Source: Myxococcota bacterium (GTDB lineage Bacteria > Myxococcota_A > UBA9160 > PR03). Taken from it: a stretch of 7,909 bases of DNA. How positions within the stretch are numbered: the first letter of the stretch is position 1; the number at the start of each line of letters is the position of its first letter. Below the pieces are notes generated by a model, which was given only the letters and a program-made list of their open reading frames with translations, was not told the origin of the DNA and searched no databases. The position numbers were made by a program, and so were the translations under genes. The stretch lies in assembly GCA_025453505.1 (NCBI GenBank), contig JALOQG010000118.1, positions 1-7,909 on the forward strand, read 5' to 3'. Shown here piece by piece: positions 1 to 6,293 of the stretch.

Positions 1-765
1 CCCGCCCTCGCACTCGGCTTCGGCGCCGTCTCGTACGGCATCTTCTTCGCCTCGTTCCTGTACCTGGTCGGCTTCCTCGGCGGCGTCGCCGTGCCGAAGT
101 CGGTCGATTCGGGCGACGCCGGTCCCGTCGGCACGGCGCTGCTCGTCAACACCGCGCTGCTGCTGCTCTTCGGCGTGCAGCACAGCGTCATGGCGCGCCC
201 CGGCTTCAAGAAGTGGTGGACGCGCTTCGTCCCGCAGCCGATCGAGCGCAGCACCTACGTGCTGGCGTCGAGCGCCGTGCTGATCGCGCTCTTCGCGTGG
301 TGGCAGCCGATCTCCGCACCGGTGTGGGAGATCACGCACCCGCTCGCGCGCACCGCGATGCTGGCGCTCTTCTTCGGCGGCGTCGGTCTGGTGCTCTTCT
401 CGACGTTCCTGATCGACCACTTCGACCTCTTCGGCCTGCGCCAGGTCGTGCTGCACTTCCGCGGCCGCGACTACAGCGAGAAGCACTTCGTGATGCCGGT
501 GCTCTACCGCTTCATCCGCCACCCGCTCTACGTCGGCTGGATCGTCACGTTCTGGGCGGCGCCGACGATGAGCGCGGGCCACTTCCTGTTCGCGCTGATC
601 ATGACCGGATACATCCTGGTGGCGATCCCGATGGAGGAGCGCGATCTCGGCGCGCTGCACGGCGAGTCGTATCGCCGCTGGCGCGAGAGCACGCCGGCCT
701 TCGTCCCGCGCATCAAATCCCGAACCGACCAGCCCACTGCACCGATCGCGTCGCAGTCGGCGTAG
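1..765 (+). CDS. mddA: Methanethiol S-methyltransferase-like membrane protein (MddA/NnrU family), 5' end missing
   Basis: Predicted SAM-dependent membrane methyltransferase converting methanethiol to dimethyl sulfide. The frame is open from base 1: 254 codons are visible and the start lies upstream. The GTG at 91 is not the start, because codons 1-30 already encode a hydrophobic segment (ILE/PHE/LEU-rich, FFASFLYLVGFLGGV). Further membrane segments lie near codons 45-60, 84-101, 117-137 and 194-210. Family signatures are LFGVQHSVMARPGFK (about codons 56-70), PIERSTYV (80-87), HFDLFGLRQV (140-149), RHPLYVGW (173-180) with the RHP typical of the isoprenylcysteine-methyltransferase-like fold, the acidic MEERDL (211-216) and HGESYRRW (220-227). 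These resemble MddA more than generic NnrU. The visible length is close to the usual size of about 260 residues, so few residues are missing. It leads an apparent operon with two soluble methyltransferase genes. Substrate is inferred from family resemblance; another thiol or lipid substrate is possible. Confidence 0.8.
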   Translation, partial: PALALGFGAVSYGIFFASFLYLVGFLGGVAVPKSVDSGDAGPVGTALLVNTALLLLFGVQHSVMARPGFKKWWTRFVPQPIERSTYVLASSAVLIALFAWWQPISAPVWEITHPLARTAMLALFFGGVGLVLFSTFLIDHFDLFGLRQVVLHFRGRDYSEKHFVMPVLYRFIRHPLYVGWIVTFWAAPTMSAGHFLFALIMTGYILVAIPMEERDLGALHGESYRRWRESTPAFVPRIKSRTDQPTAPIASQSA

Positions 766-782
766 ATCTCCCACGAGGAGAG

Positions 783-787
783 AAGGA
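783..787 (+). promoter_or_regulatory. Ribosome binding site for the gene at 797
   Basis: AAGGA lies nine bases before the ATG at 797, in a purine-rich run. A second, stronger-looking AGGAG at 776-780 is 16 bases away, too far to be the main site. It can also pair with TCTCC at 767-771. Confidence 0.7.
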
Positions 788-796
788 AACCGAGCC

Positions 797-1411
797 ATGG
801 CGGCCGCCGTCCGCATTCCGGGATCGATCGAACAGAGCGCCATCTTCGGCGACGTGGTGGCCCGCGCGGCCAGCTATGCGCCGGAGCGCGTGGCCGAGGG
901 CGCGATCGGAGCGCTCGACCTGCGTCCGACCGACGCGGTGCTCGAACTCGGATGTGGGAGCGGCCGCCTGCTGGCCCGGGTGACCGCGCGCGTGCAGCGC
1001 GGCGCGGCGGTGGGCGTCGACCCTTCGCCGCTGATGGTGCGCCACGCGCGGTTTCGCAACCGGCGCTTCATCGAGCGCGGCCTGCTCGAGGTCGAGGTCG
1101 GAGCGAGCGGCGACCTGTCGCGCTTCAGCGACGGCCGCTTCGACAAGGTGTACGGCATGCACGTCGTCTACTTCTGGGAGGCGCCCGCGCGCGATCTCGC
1201 CGAGATCCGCCGCGTGCTGCGTCCCGGTGGCCGGCTCGTGCTCGGCTTCTGTCCCGACGAGGGCGCGGGCCCCACGCTGGGACCCGACCGCGCGCGCTGC
1301 TCGCTGGCCCGCGCCGAGGACTGGTTGATCGACGCGGGCTTCACCGCCGTCTCGGGCCGCTGCGAAATGGCGGACGGACGCGCCCTCGCCTGGCTGATCG
1401 CAACCCGATGA
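797..1411 (+). CDS. Class I SAM-dependent methyltransferase (Methyltransf_11-like), 204 aa
   Basis: Soluble Rossmann-fold methyltransferase with unknown substrate. Motif I is VLELGCGSGRLL at residues 48-59 (the SAM-binding glycine loop). The acidic residue of motif II is Asp75 in GVDPSPLM, and FDKVYGMHVVYFW (115-127) is the post-motif that closes strand 4. LRPGGRLVLGF (141-151) is the usual motif before strand 5. The C-terminal part (DWLIDAGFTAV, 175-185) matches the final helix and strand of the fold. The length is typical for a minimal Methyltransf_11 protein without a cap domain. The ATG at 797 is chosen because of the AAGGA nine bases upstream and because the N-terminus then begins just before the helix preceding motif I. 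It starts 31 bases after the mddA-like stop and ends 14 bases before the next gene, so co-transcription is likely. Class is secure; function is not assignable from sequence alone. Confidence 0.9.
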   Translation: MAAAVRIPGSIEQSAIFGDVVARAASYAPERVAEGAIGALDLRPTDAVLELGCGSGRLLARVTARVQRGAAVGVDPSPLMVRHARFRNRRFIERGLLEVEVGASGDLSRFSDGRFDKVYGMHVVYFWEAPARDLAEIRRVLRPGGRLVLGFCPDEGAGPTLGPDRARCSLARAEDWLIDAGFTAVSGRCEMADGRALAWLIATR

Positions 1412-1412
1412 A

Positions 1413-1417
1413 GAGGA
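1413..1417 (+). promoter_or_regulatory. Ribosome binding site deciding the start at 1426
   Basis: GAGGA sits eight bases before the ATG at 1426. An in-frame ATG at 1408, which overlaps the previous stop as ATGA, has no purine-rich site upstream. The downstream ATG is therefore preferred. Use of 1408 would add six residues. Confidence 0.7.
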
Positions 1418-1425
1418 ACCTCGCG

Positions 1426-2502
1426 ATGAACGTGACCCTCCCGACTCTCGACACGGCGCGCGCCGAGCGCTTTGCGGGACGCATGGTCGAGATCCTGAAC
1501 GGCGGCGCGCTCGCGCTGATGACGTCGATCGGCCACCGCGCCGGCCTCTTCGACGTGATGGCGCAGCTCGACTTCGCGACGAGCCGCGCGATCGCGGACG
1601 AGGCGGGACTCGTGGAGCGCTACGTGCGCGAGTGGCTCGGCGCGATGGTGACCGGCGGCATCGTCGAGCACGATCCCGAGCACGGCACGTACCGGCTCCC
1701 GCGCGAGCACGCCGCTTCGCTGACGCGCGACGCGCGTCCCGGCAATCTCGCGACGACCGCGCAGTGGATCGCGCTGCTCGGGTCGGTCGAAGATCGCGTG
1801 CTCGAGTGCTTCGAGCGCGGCGGCGGCGTCCCCTATTCCGCGTACGGACGCTTCCATCAGGTGATGGCCGAGGAGAGCGATCAGACCGTCGTGTCGGCGC
1901 TCGTCGGCTCGATCCTGCCGCTCGTACCGGGCGGGATCGACGCGCTCGAGCGCGGCATCGACGTCCTCGACGTCGGCTGCGGCAGCGGGCGCGCGCTCAA
2001 CACGATGGCGGCGGCGTTCCCGCGCAGCCGCTTCGTCGGCTACGACCTCTCGTCCGAGGCGATCGTCTCCGCGCGCGTCGAAGCGCGCGAGCGCGGCCTC
2101 GCCAACGCGAGCTTCGAAGTGCGCGACGTCGCGGATCTGAACGACGAGGCGCGCTTCGACCTCGTCACGGCCTTCGACGCGATCCACGACCAGGCGCGGC
2201 CCGGCGACGTGCTCGCCGCCGTCGCGCGCGCGTTGCGTCCGGGCGGGGTCTTCCTGATCCAGGAGGTGCGCGGCACCAGCCACGTGCATCTCGACGCCGC
2301 ACATCCACTCGCACCGCTGCTCTACACCGTCTCCTGCCTGCACTGCATGACGGTCTCGCTCGCCGCCGGCGGCGCGGGACTGGGCGCGATGTGGGGCGCC
2401 GAGACGGCCCGGCGCATGCTCGAAGCCGCGGGCTTCCGCGATCTCGCGATGCACGAGCTGCCGCACGACGGCATGAGCATGTATTGCGTCGCGCGTCGGT
2501 AG
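1426..2502 (+). CDS. Rv2258c-type SAM-dependent methyltransferase with N-terminal winged-helix-like domain, 358 aa
   Basis: Two-domain class I methyltransferase. Residues about 12-100 form the helical, winged-helix-like dimerisation domain seen in Rv2258c and in O-methyltransferases: ALMTSIGHRAGLFDVM (30-45), then TSRAIADEAGLVERYVREWL (52-71) and GTYRLPREHA (87-96). The Rossmann domain carries VLDVGCGSG (180-188), the acidic Asp207 in FVGYDLSSEA, VTAFDAIHDQARP (247-259) and LRPGGVF (270-276). The strongly family-like block SCLHCMTVSLAAGGAG (303-318) contains Cys304 and Cys307, a pair that could line the active site or bind a metal. The family is often annotated as a transcriptional regulator because of the first domain, but the intact SAM motifs argue for an enzyme. 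The natural substrate is unknown to me. As the third gene in the methyltransferase series, it may act on a related small molecule; this is inference. Confidence 0.9.
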   Translation: MNVTLPTLDTARAERFAGRMVEILNGGALALMTSIGHRAGLFDVMAQLDFATSRAIADEAGLVERYVREWLGAMVTGGIVEHDPEHGTYRLPREHAASLTRDARPGNLATTAQWIALLGSVEDRVLECFERGGGVPYSAYGRFHQVMAEESDQTVVSALVGSILPLVPGGIDALERGIDVLDVGCGSGRALNTMAAAFPRSRFVGYDLSSEAIVSARVEARERGLANASFEVRDVADLNDEARFDLVTAFDAIHDQARPGDVLAAVARALRPGGVFLIQEVRGTSHVHLDAAHPLAPLLYTVSCLHCMTVSLAAGGAGLGAMWGAETARRMLEAAGFRDLAMHELPHDGMSMYCVARR

Positions 2503-2523
2503 CGCCAGCGCCGTGCGCGGCGC
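2502..2523 (+). terminator. GC-rich hairpin after the methyltransferase operon (possible terminator without a T-tract)
   Basis: Bases 2502-2506 (GCGCC) pair with 2519-2523 (GGCGC), and 2508-2511 (GCGC) with 2515-2518 (GCGC). This gives nine GC pairs with one bulged A (2507) and a CGT loop. It begins on the last base of the stop codon of the preceding gene and ends one base before the -35 box of the next promoter. No run of T follows, so it is not a classic intrinsic terminator; in DNA this GC-rich it could also be chance. Its position between an operon end and a new promoter is the main support. Confidence 0.35.
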
Positions 2524-2524
2524 G

Positions 2525-2553
2525 TTGGCAGCAGTGGCGGCCTCTCGTATGGT
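2525..2553 (+). promoter_or_regulatory. Sigma-70-like promoter for the winged-helix/AAA regulator gene
   Basis: TTGGCA (2525-2530) is separated by exactly 17 bases from TATGGT (2548-2553). The ATG at 2561 begins seven bases after the -10 box, which is the normal distance from a -10 box to the transcription start. The transcript would therefore begin at or within a base or two of the start codon, giving a leaderless mRNA. No Shine-Dalgarno is present before this ATG. Boxes this AT-rich stand out in the local sequence. Confidence 0.6.
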
Positions 2554-2560
2554 CGCCGCG

Positions 2561-5500
2561 ATGATCTTCCGCTTCGGCCGTCATGAGCTCGACGAAGAAG
2601 CGGGCGAGCTGCGCCGCGACGGCGACGCGATCGCGATCCAGCCCAAGCCGTTCGCGCTCCTGCGGCACCTGATCCGCGAGCGCGATCGCGTCGTCGAGCA
2701 CGACGAACTCTTCGAGCTGCTCTGGCCCGGCGTCGCGGTCACGCCGAGTTCGCTGACGCGCGCGGTGAGCGTCGCGCGCGGCGCGATCGGCGACGCCGGC
2801 CGCGGCGACGTGCTCAGGAGCATCGCGCGGCGCGGCTACCGCTTCTGCGCCGACGTCGTGGCGATCGACGCCGCGGTGCGTCCCGCGAGCGAGCGAGCGC
2901 GGGAGGGCGGCGTCGCGGGCGGCGAGGCCTTCGTCGGCCGCGACGCCGCCCTCGGCCAGCTGCGCGAAGCGTGGACGCAGGCTGCGACGGGACGCGGCGG
3001 CCTGGTGCTCGTGACGGGCCCGCCCGGCATCGGCAAGACGCGACTCACGGAAGTGTTCGGCGCCGAGGTCGAGGCGGCCGGCGCACGCCTGCTGGTCGGA
3101 CGTGCGCGCGAGGGCGAAGGCGTACCGCCGCTGTGGCTGTGGGCCCAGGTCCTGCGCAAGCTCGACGCGAAGGCGCTGCCGGATCTCGCGCTCGAGCTCG
3201 CGGGCGACGCGACCGAGCCACGCGACGAGGGCGCGCGCTCCCCCGCGCAGAGCCGCTTCCTGCTCTTCGACGGCGTGACGCGCGCCCTCGCCGACGCGAG
3301 CCGCACGCAGCCGCTGGTGATCGTGCTCGAAGACCTGCAGTGGGCGGGATCGGCGTCGCTGCGGCTGCTCGAGCACGCGAGCTTCGAGATCGGCGATGCG
3401 GCGCTGCTCGTCGTCGCGACGCTGCGCGACGAAGCGCGGCCGCGCGCGCATCCGGTCGAGCGCACGCTCGCGACGCTGCGGGCGCAGGCGCTCACCCGCG
3501 AGATCGCGCTGCGCGGCTTCTCGCGGCGCGAGGTCGCGCAACTGCTCGAACGCGCGCTCGGGCGCCCCGCCCCGCCCGACTTGAGTTCCGAGCTGGCCGC
3601 GCGTACCGACGGCGTACCGCTGCTGCTGCGCGAAGCACTGCGCCTGCTCCGCGAGCGCGGCGATCTACGCCAGCCCGAGGGCGTCCGACGCTGGGCCGTG
3701 TCGCTCCCCGGGCAGGCGCTCGATCTGATCCGGCGTCCCCTCGAGCGGCTCTCGCCGCGCTGCGCCGCGCTGCTCGCCGCGAGCGCCGTACTCGGACGCG
3801 AATGGCCGCTCGCGATCGCCGCGGCCGTGGCCGGGATCTCGCGCGAGGCCGCGCTCGACCTCGTGGACGAAGCCGAAGCGGCGGGCGTCGTCGAGCGCGC
3901 CGCGGACACGGCTCCCGCCACGACCTGGCGCTTCTCCCACGCGCTCTACCAGGAAGCGGTCTACGCGGCGCTGCCGGCCGGCCGTCGCGCGCGTCTGCAC
4001 GCGCAGGCGGCCGACGAACTCGAACGCCGCCACGGCGCCGCCGCCGAACGCGTCGTCGCGGAGCTCGCGCATCATCACCACGAGGCGCTCGCCGTCGGCG
4101 ATCCGGAACGCGCCTTCGCGGCCGCGACGGCGGCGGCGGCGCACGCCGCGCGCGTGTGCGCGTTCGAGCAGATGGCGACGCACTACGCGCAGGCGCTCGA
4201 CGCGCTCGATCACGCCGAGCCGATCGACGCCGTGCGGCGTCTCGAGACGCTGCTCGCACTCGGCGAGGCGCTGCGCCTGTCGGGGGACCGTGGGCGGCGT
4301 CGCAGCGTGTTCGAACGCGCGATGGCCGCGGCGCGAACGCTCGAGCGCCCGGTCGACTTCGCGCGCGCCGCGATCGGGTTCTGCGATCTCTCCGAGTGGG
4401 CGCCACGCGACGCGGAGGCGCGCGGCGCACTCGAGGAAGCGCTCGATCGCCTCGGCGCCGAAGCGCCCGTCGAGCGCGCGCGCGTGCTCGTGCGCATCGC
4501 CTACCTCGGCGCGAGCGGCCGACGGGATCCGGAGAGCGAAGCCACCGCGCGGCGCGCGATCGAGGAAGCGCGCTGCGCGGGCGATCCGGACGCGCTGCAA
4601 GAGGCGCTCTACACCTTCCACTTCCTCGCCGGCAGCCCGCACCGGCTGGAGGAACGCGCGGTCCTCGCGCCCGAGATCGTCGCGGCGGCGCGGCGCTCGG
4701 TGCAGCGCGATCCCGCCGTGATCGCGCTGGTGGATGCGGCGAGCGATCGCCTCGCGCTCGGCGACGCGCAGGGCGCGCATCGCGCGCGCAAGCAAGCCGA
4801 AGAGATCGCCGGCCCGAACCCGCATCTCGGCATGCTCTGGCATCTGCGAACCTACGACGCCGGTGTCGCACAGATGGAGGGACGTCGCGAGGACGCGGAG
4901 CGTGGAATCGCGGAGGCCCTCGCGATCGGCACGCGCATCGAGCATCCGTTCACGCGCGGCGTCTGGATCACGCAACACGTCGAACTCGCGCGCGATCGCG
5001 AGCGCTGGCAGGAGGTGGTGGACGCGATCGATCTCGGCGCCACCACGCCGTGGCTCGGAGCGATCGCCGCGCGCGCGCTGCTCGCGCTCGGGCGCGAACG
5101 CGAGGCGCGCGGCGTGCTCGACGCGCTCGCCGCGCGCGGCTTCGACACGGTCCGCCGCAACGTGCGCTGGACCAAGACGCTGATCGAGATCACGGGCCTG
5201 TGCTGCGATCTCGGCGACGCGGCGCATGCGGCGCCGCTGCGCGAGCTGCTCGCGCCCTTCGACCGGCTGCACGGCGTCCTACCGGTTCCGGTCTGTTACG
5301 GCGGCCCGGTCGCGCACGCGCTCGCGCGCCTCGCCGCGCTGCTGGGCGATACGGACGCTGCCGCCGGTCACTACGAAGACGCCCTCGCCGGGGCCGAAGC
5401 GCTCGGTGCGCGACCGGCGCAGGCGCGCATCCTCGCCGATCACGCGGCGCTGCTCGCGCGGCGCGGCGATCGGCGCGGCGCGCGCCCGCTGGCGGAACGC

Positions 5501-5572
5501 GCGCACGCGCTCGCTCGGGATCTCGCAATGCCGGCCCTGGCGGACCGCGCCCAGGCGATCGCGAGCCGGTAG
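2561..5572 (+). CDS. Winged-helix / AAA (STAND-type) ATPase / TPR-like transcriptional regulator, 1003 aa
   Basis: Predicted cytoplasmic ATP-dependent transcription regulator. Residues 1-100 are an OmpR/PhoB (Trans_reg_C) winged helix: IFRFGRHELD, then QPKPFALLRHLI (27-38), ELLWPGVAVTPSSLTRAVS (52-70) and the wing SIARRGYRF (87-95). No receiver domain or transmembrane segment is attached. After a linker, FVGRDAAL (124-131) opens an AAA_16-type ATPase, with Walker A GPPGIGKT at 153-160 and Walker B VIVLEDLQWA at 253-262. VATLRDEARP (285-294) and GVPLLLREAL (351-360) are the usual downstream elements. Residues about 470-1003 are Ala/Leu-rich paired helices resembling degenerate TPRs, likely the sensor or partner-binding part. 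The ATG at 2561 is preferred over the GTG at 2513, because family alignment begins at IFRFG and a promoter ends just upstream. Its ligand and target genes are unknown; the adjacent operon and the isomerase gene are natural candidates. Confidence 0.9.
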   Translation: MIFRFGRHELDEEAGELRRDGDAIAIQPKPFALLRHLIRERDRVVEHDELFELLWPGVAVTPSSLTRAVSVARGAIGDAGRGDVLRSIARRGYRFCADVVAIDAAVRPASERAREGGVAGGEAFVGRDAALGQLREAWTQAATGRGGLVLVTGPPGIGKTRLTEVFGAEVEAAGARLLVGRAREGEGVPPLWLWAQVLRKLDAKALPDLALELAGDATEPRDEGARSPAQSRFLLFDGVTRALADASRTQPLVIVLEDLQWAGSASLRLLEHASFEIGDAALLVVATLRDEARPRAHPVERTLATLRAQALTREIALRGFSRREVAQLLERALGRPAPPDLSSELAARTDGVPLLLREALRLLRERGDLRQPEGVRRWAVSLPGQALDLIRRPLERLSPRCAALLAASAVLGREWPLAIAAAVAGISREAALDLVDEAEAAGVVERAADTAPATTWRFSHALYQEAVYAALPAGRRARLHAQAADELERRHGAAAERVVAELAHHHHEALAVGDPERAFAAATAAAAHAARVCAFEQMATHYAQALDALDHAEPIDAVRRLETLLALGEALRLSGDRGRRRSVFERAMAAARTLERPVDFARAAIGFCDLSEWAPRDAEARGALEEALDRLGAEAPVERARVLVRIAYLGASGRRDPESEATARRAIEEARCAGDPDALQEALYTFHFLAGSPHRLEERAVLAPEIVAAARRSVQRDPAVIALVDAASDRLALGDAQGAHRARKQAEEIAGPNPHLGMLWHLRTYDAGVAQMEGRREDAERGIAEALAIGTRIEHPFTRGVWITQHVELARDRERWQEVVDAIDLGATTPWLGAIAARALLALGREREARGVLDALAARGFDTVRRNVRWTKTLIEITGLCCDLGDAAHAAPLRELLAPFDRLHGVLPVPVCYGGPVAHALARLAALLGDTDAAAGHYEDALAGAEALGARPAQARILADHAALLARRGDRRGARPLAERAHALARDLAMPALADRAQAIASR

Positions 5573-5575
5573 CAT
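5570..5575 (+). promoter_or_regulatory. Possible -10 box (TAGCAT) overlapping the regulator stop codon
   Basis: TAGCAT includes the TAG stop (5570-5572) and is followed by six bases (CGCCGC) and then the ATG at 5582. The spacing matches a leaderless start, as in the regulator gene, and no Shine-Dalgarno is present. No convincing -35 box occurs 16-18 bases upstream, so read-through from the regulator with SD-independent translation is equally possible. Confidence 0.35.
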
Positions 5576-5581
5576 CGCCGC

Positions 5582-6292
5582 ATGAGCGACACCGACCCGC
5601 GCGGCCCGCTGCGCTTCTACTTCGACTTCCTCTCGTCCAACGCGTATCTCGCGTGGATCGCGCTGCCCGCGCTCGCCGAGCGGCACGGCCGCCGCATCGA
5701 GCTGGTGCCTGTGTTGTTCCCGAAGCTGCTCGAAGCCTACGGCCAGCTCGGACCGGCCGAAGTGCCGCCGAAGATGCGCTGGATGGCGCGCAACAACCTG
5801 CGCAAGGCGAAGCTGCTCGGCGTCACGCTGCGGCCGCCGGCGTTCCATCCCTTCAATCCGCTGCTGGCGCTACGCATCTCGTCGCTGGATCTCGACGACG
5901 CCGCGCGCGCGCGTCTCGTGTCGGGACTCTTCCGCGCCGTCTGGACCGATCGGCGCCACGCGTCGGACCCCGCCGTCGTCGCCGCGATCGCGGACGCAGC
6001 AGGGCTCGACGGAACGGCGCTCGTCGCGGCCGCGCAGACGTCCGAAGCGAAGGATCGCCTGCGCCGGCAGACCGCGGACGCGCTCTCGGTGGGCGTGTTC
6101 GGCGTACCCACGGTGCGCGTCGATGGCGAACTCTTCTTCGGCTACGACGACTTCGACTTCCTCGAACGATTCCTCGCCGGCAACGATCCGCTCGACGCGA
6201 CGGAGGCCGCGATCTGGACCGGCCCGCAACGCCCTTCGGCAATGCGCCCCGAACACCGCGCCCGGCTCGCACGCGACGAGACGCAGGACTGA
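5582..6292 (+). CDS. 2-hydroxychromene-2-carboxylate isomerase / kappa-class glutathione transferase-like (DsbA fold), 236 aa
   Basis: Thioredoxin-fold protein of the DsbA/kappa-GST group. FYFDFLSSNAYLAW (12-25) matches the start of NahD-type isomerases, with Ser18 aligning to the serine that positions glutathione. GVFGVPTVRV (171-180) supplies the cis-proline loop (Pro176), and FFGYDDFDFLERFL (185-198) matches the conserved C-terminal FWGxDRLxxL segment. There is no cysteine anywhere in the protein, so it cannot be a dithiol oxidoreductase; a glutathione-dependent isomerase or transferase is expected. In naphthalene degradation the family interconverts 2-hydroxychromene-2-carboxylate and a benzylidenepyruvate, but no other aromatic-catabolism gene is present here, so that substrate is doubtful. 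A charged tail after about residue 205 extends past the fold core. The gene starts nine bases after the regulator stop and probably shares its transcript, or uses its own TAGCAT box. Confidence 0.88.
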   Translation: MSDTDPRGPLRFYFDFLSSNAYLAWIALPALAERHGRRIELVPVLFPKLLEAYGQLGPAEVPPKMRWMARNNLRKAKLLGVTLRPPAFHPFNPLLALRISSLDLDDAARARLVSGLFRAVWTDRRHASDPAVVAAIADAAGLDGTALVAAAQTSEAKDRLRRQTADALSVGVFGVPTVRVDGELFFGYDDFDFLERFLAGNDPLDATEAAIWTGPQRPSAMRPEHRARLARDETQD

Positions 6293-6293
6293 G

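Noticed and set aside
767..781. Five-pair hairpin TCTCC/GGAGA covering the distal AGGAG before the gene at 797, a possible translation switch.
   Set aside because: The stem is short, the distal AGGAG is too far from the start to be the main ribosome site, and the nearer AAGGA is unpaired.
952..1425. Open frame continuous upstream of the third methyltransferase, which would make a 516-residue protein.
   Set aside because: The extra N-terminal part overlaps the well-supported methyltransferase at 797-1411 and is Arg/Ala/Pro-rich out-of-frame translation. The ATG at 1426 has its own Shine-Dalgarno and a family-like N-terminus.
4070..4081. Run of four histidines (residues 504-507 of the regulator) as a possible metal site.
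   Set aside because: An LAHH-type motif is normal in the first TPR-like helices of AAA/TPR regulators. No partner metal ligands were noticed nearby.
3665..5272. Long minus-strand open frame opposite the regulator.
   Set aside because: It is antisense to a gene with clear domain motifs, and its translation is Arg/Glu/Ala-rich without recognisable domains. Stop-free antisense frames are common at this GC content.
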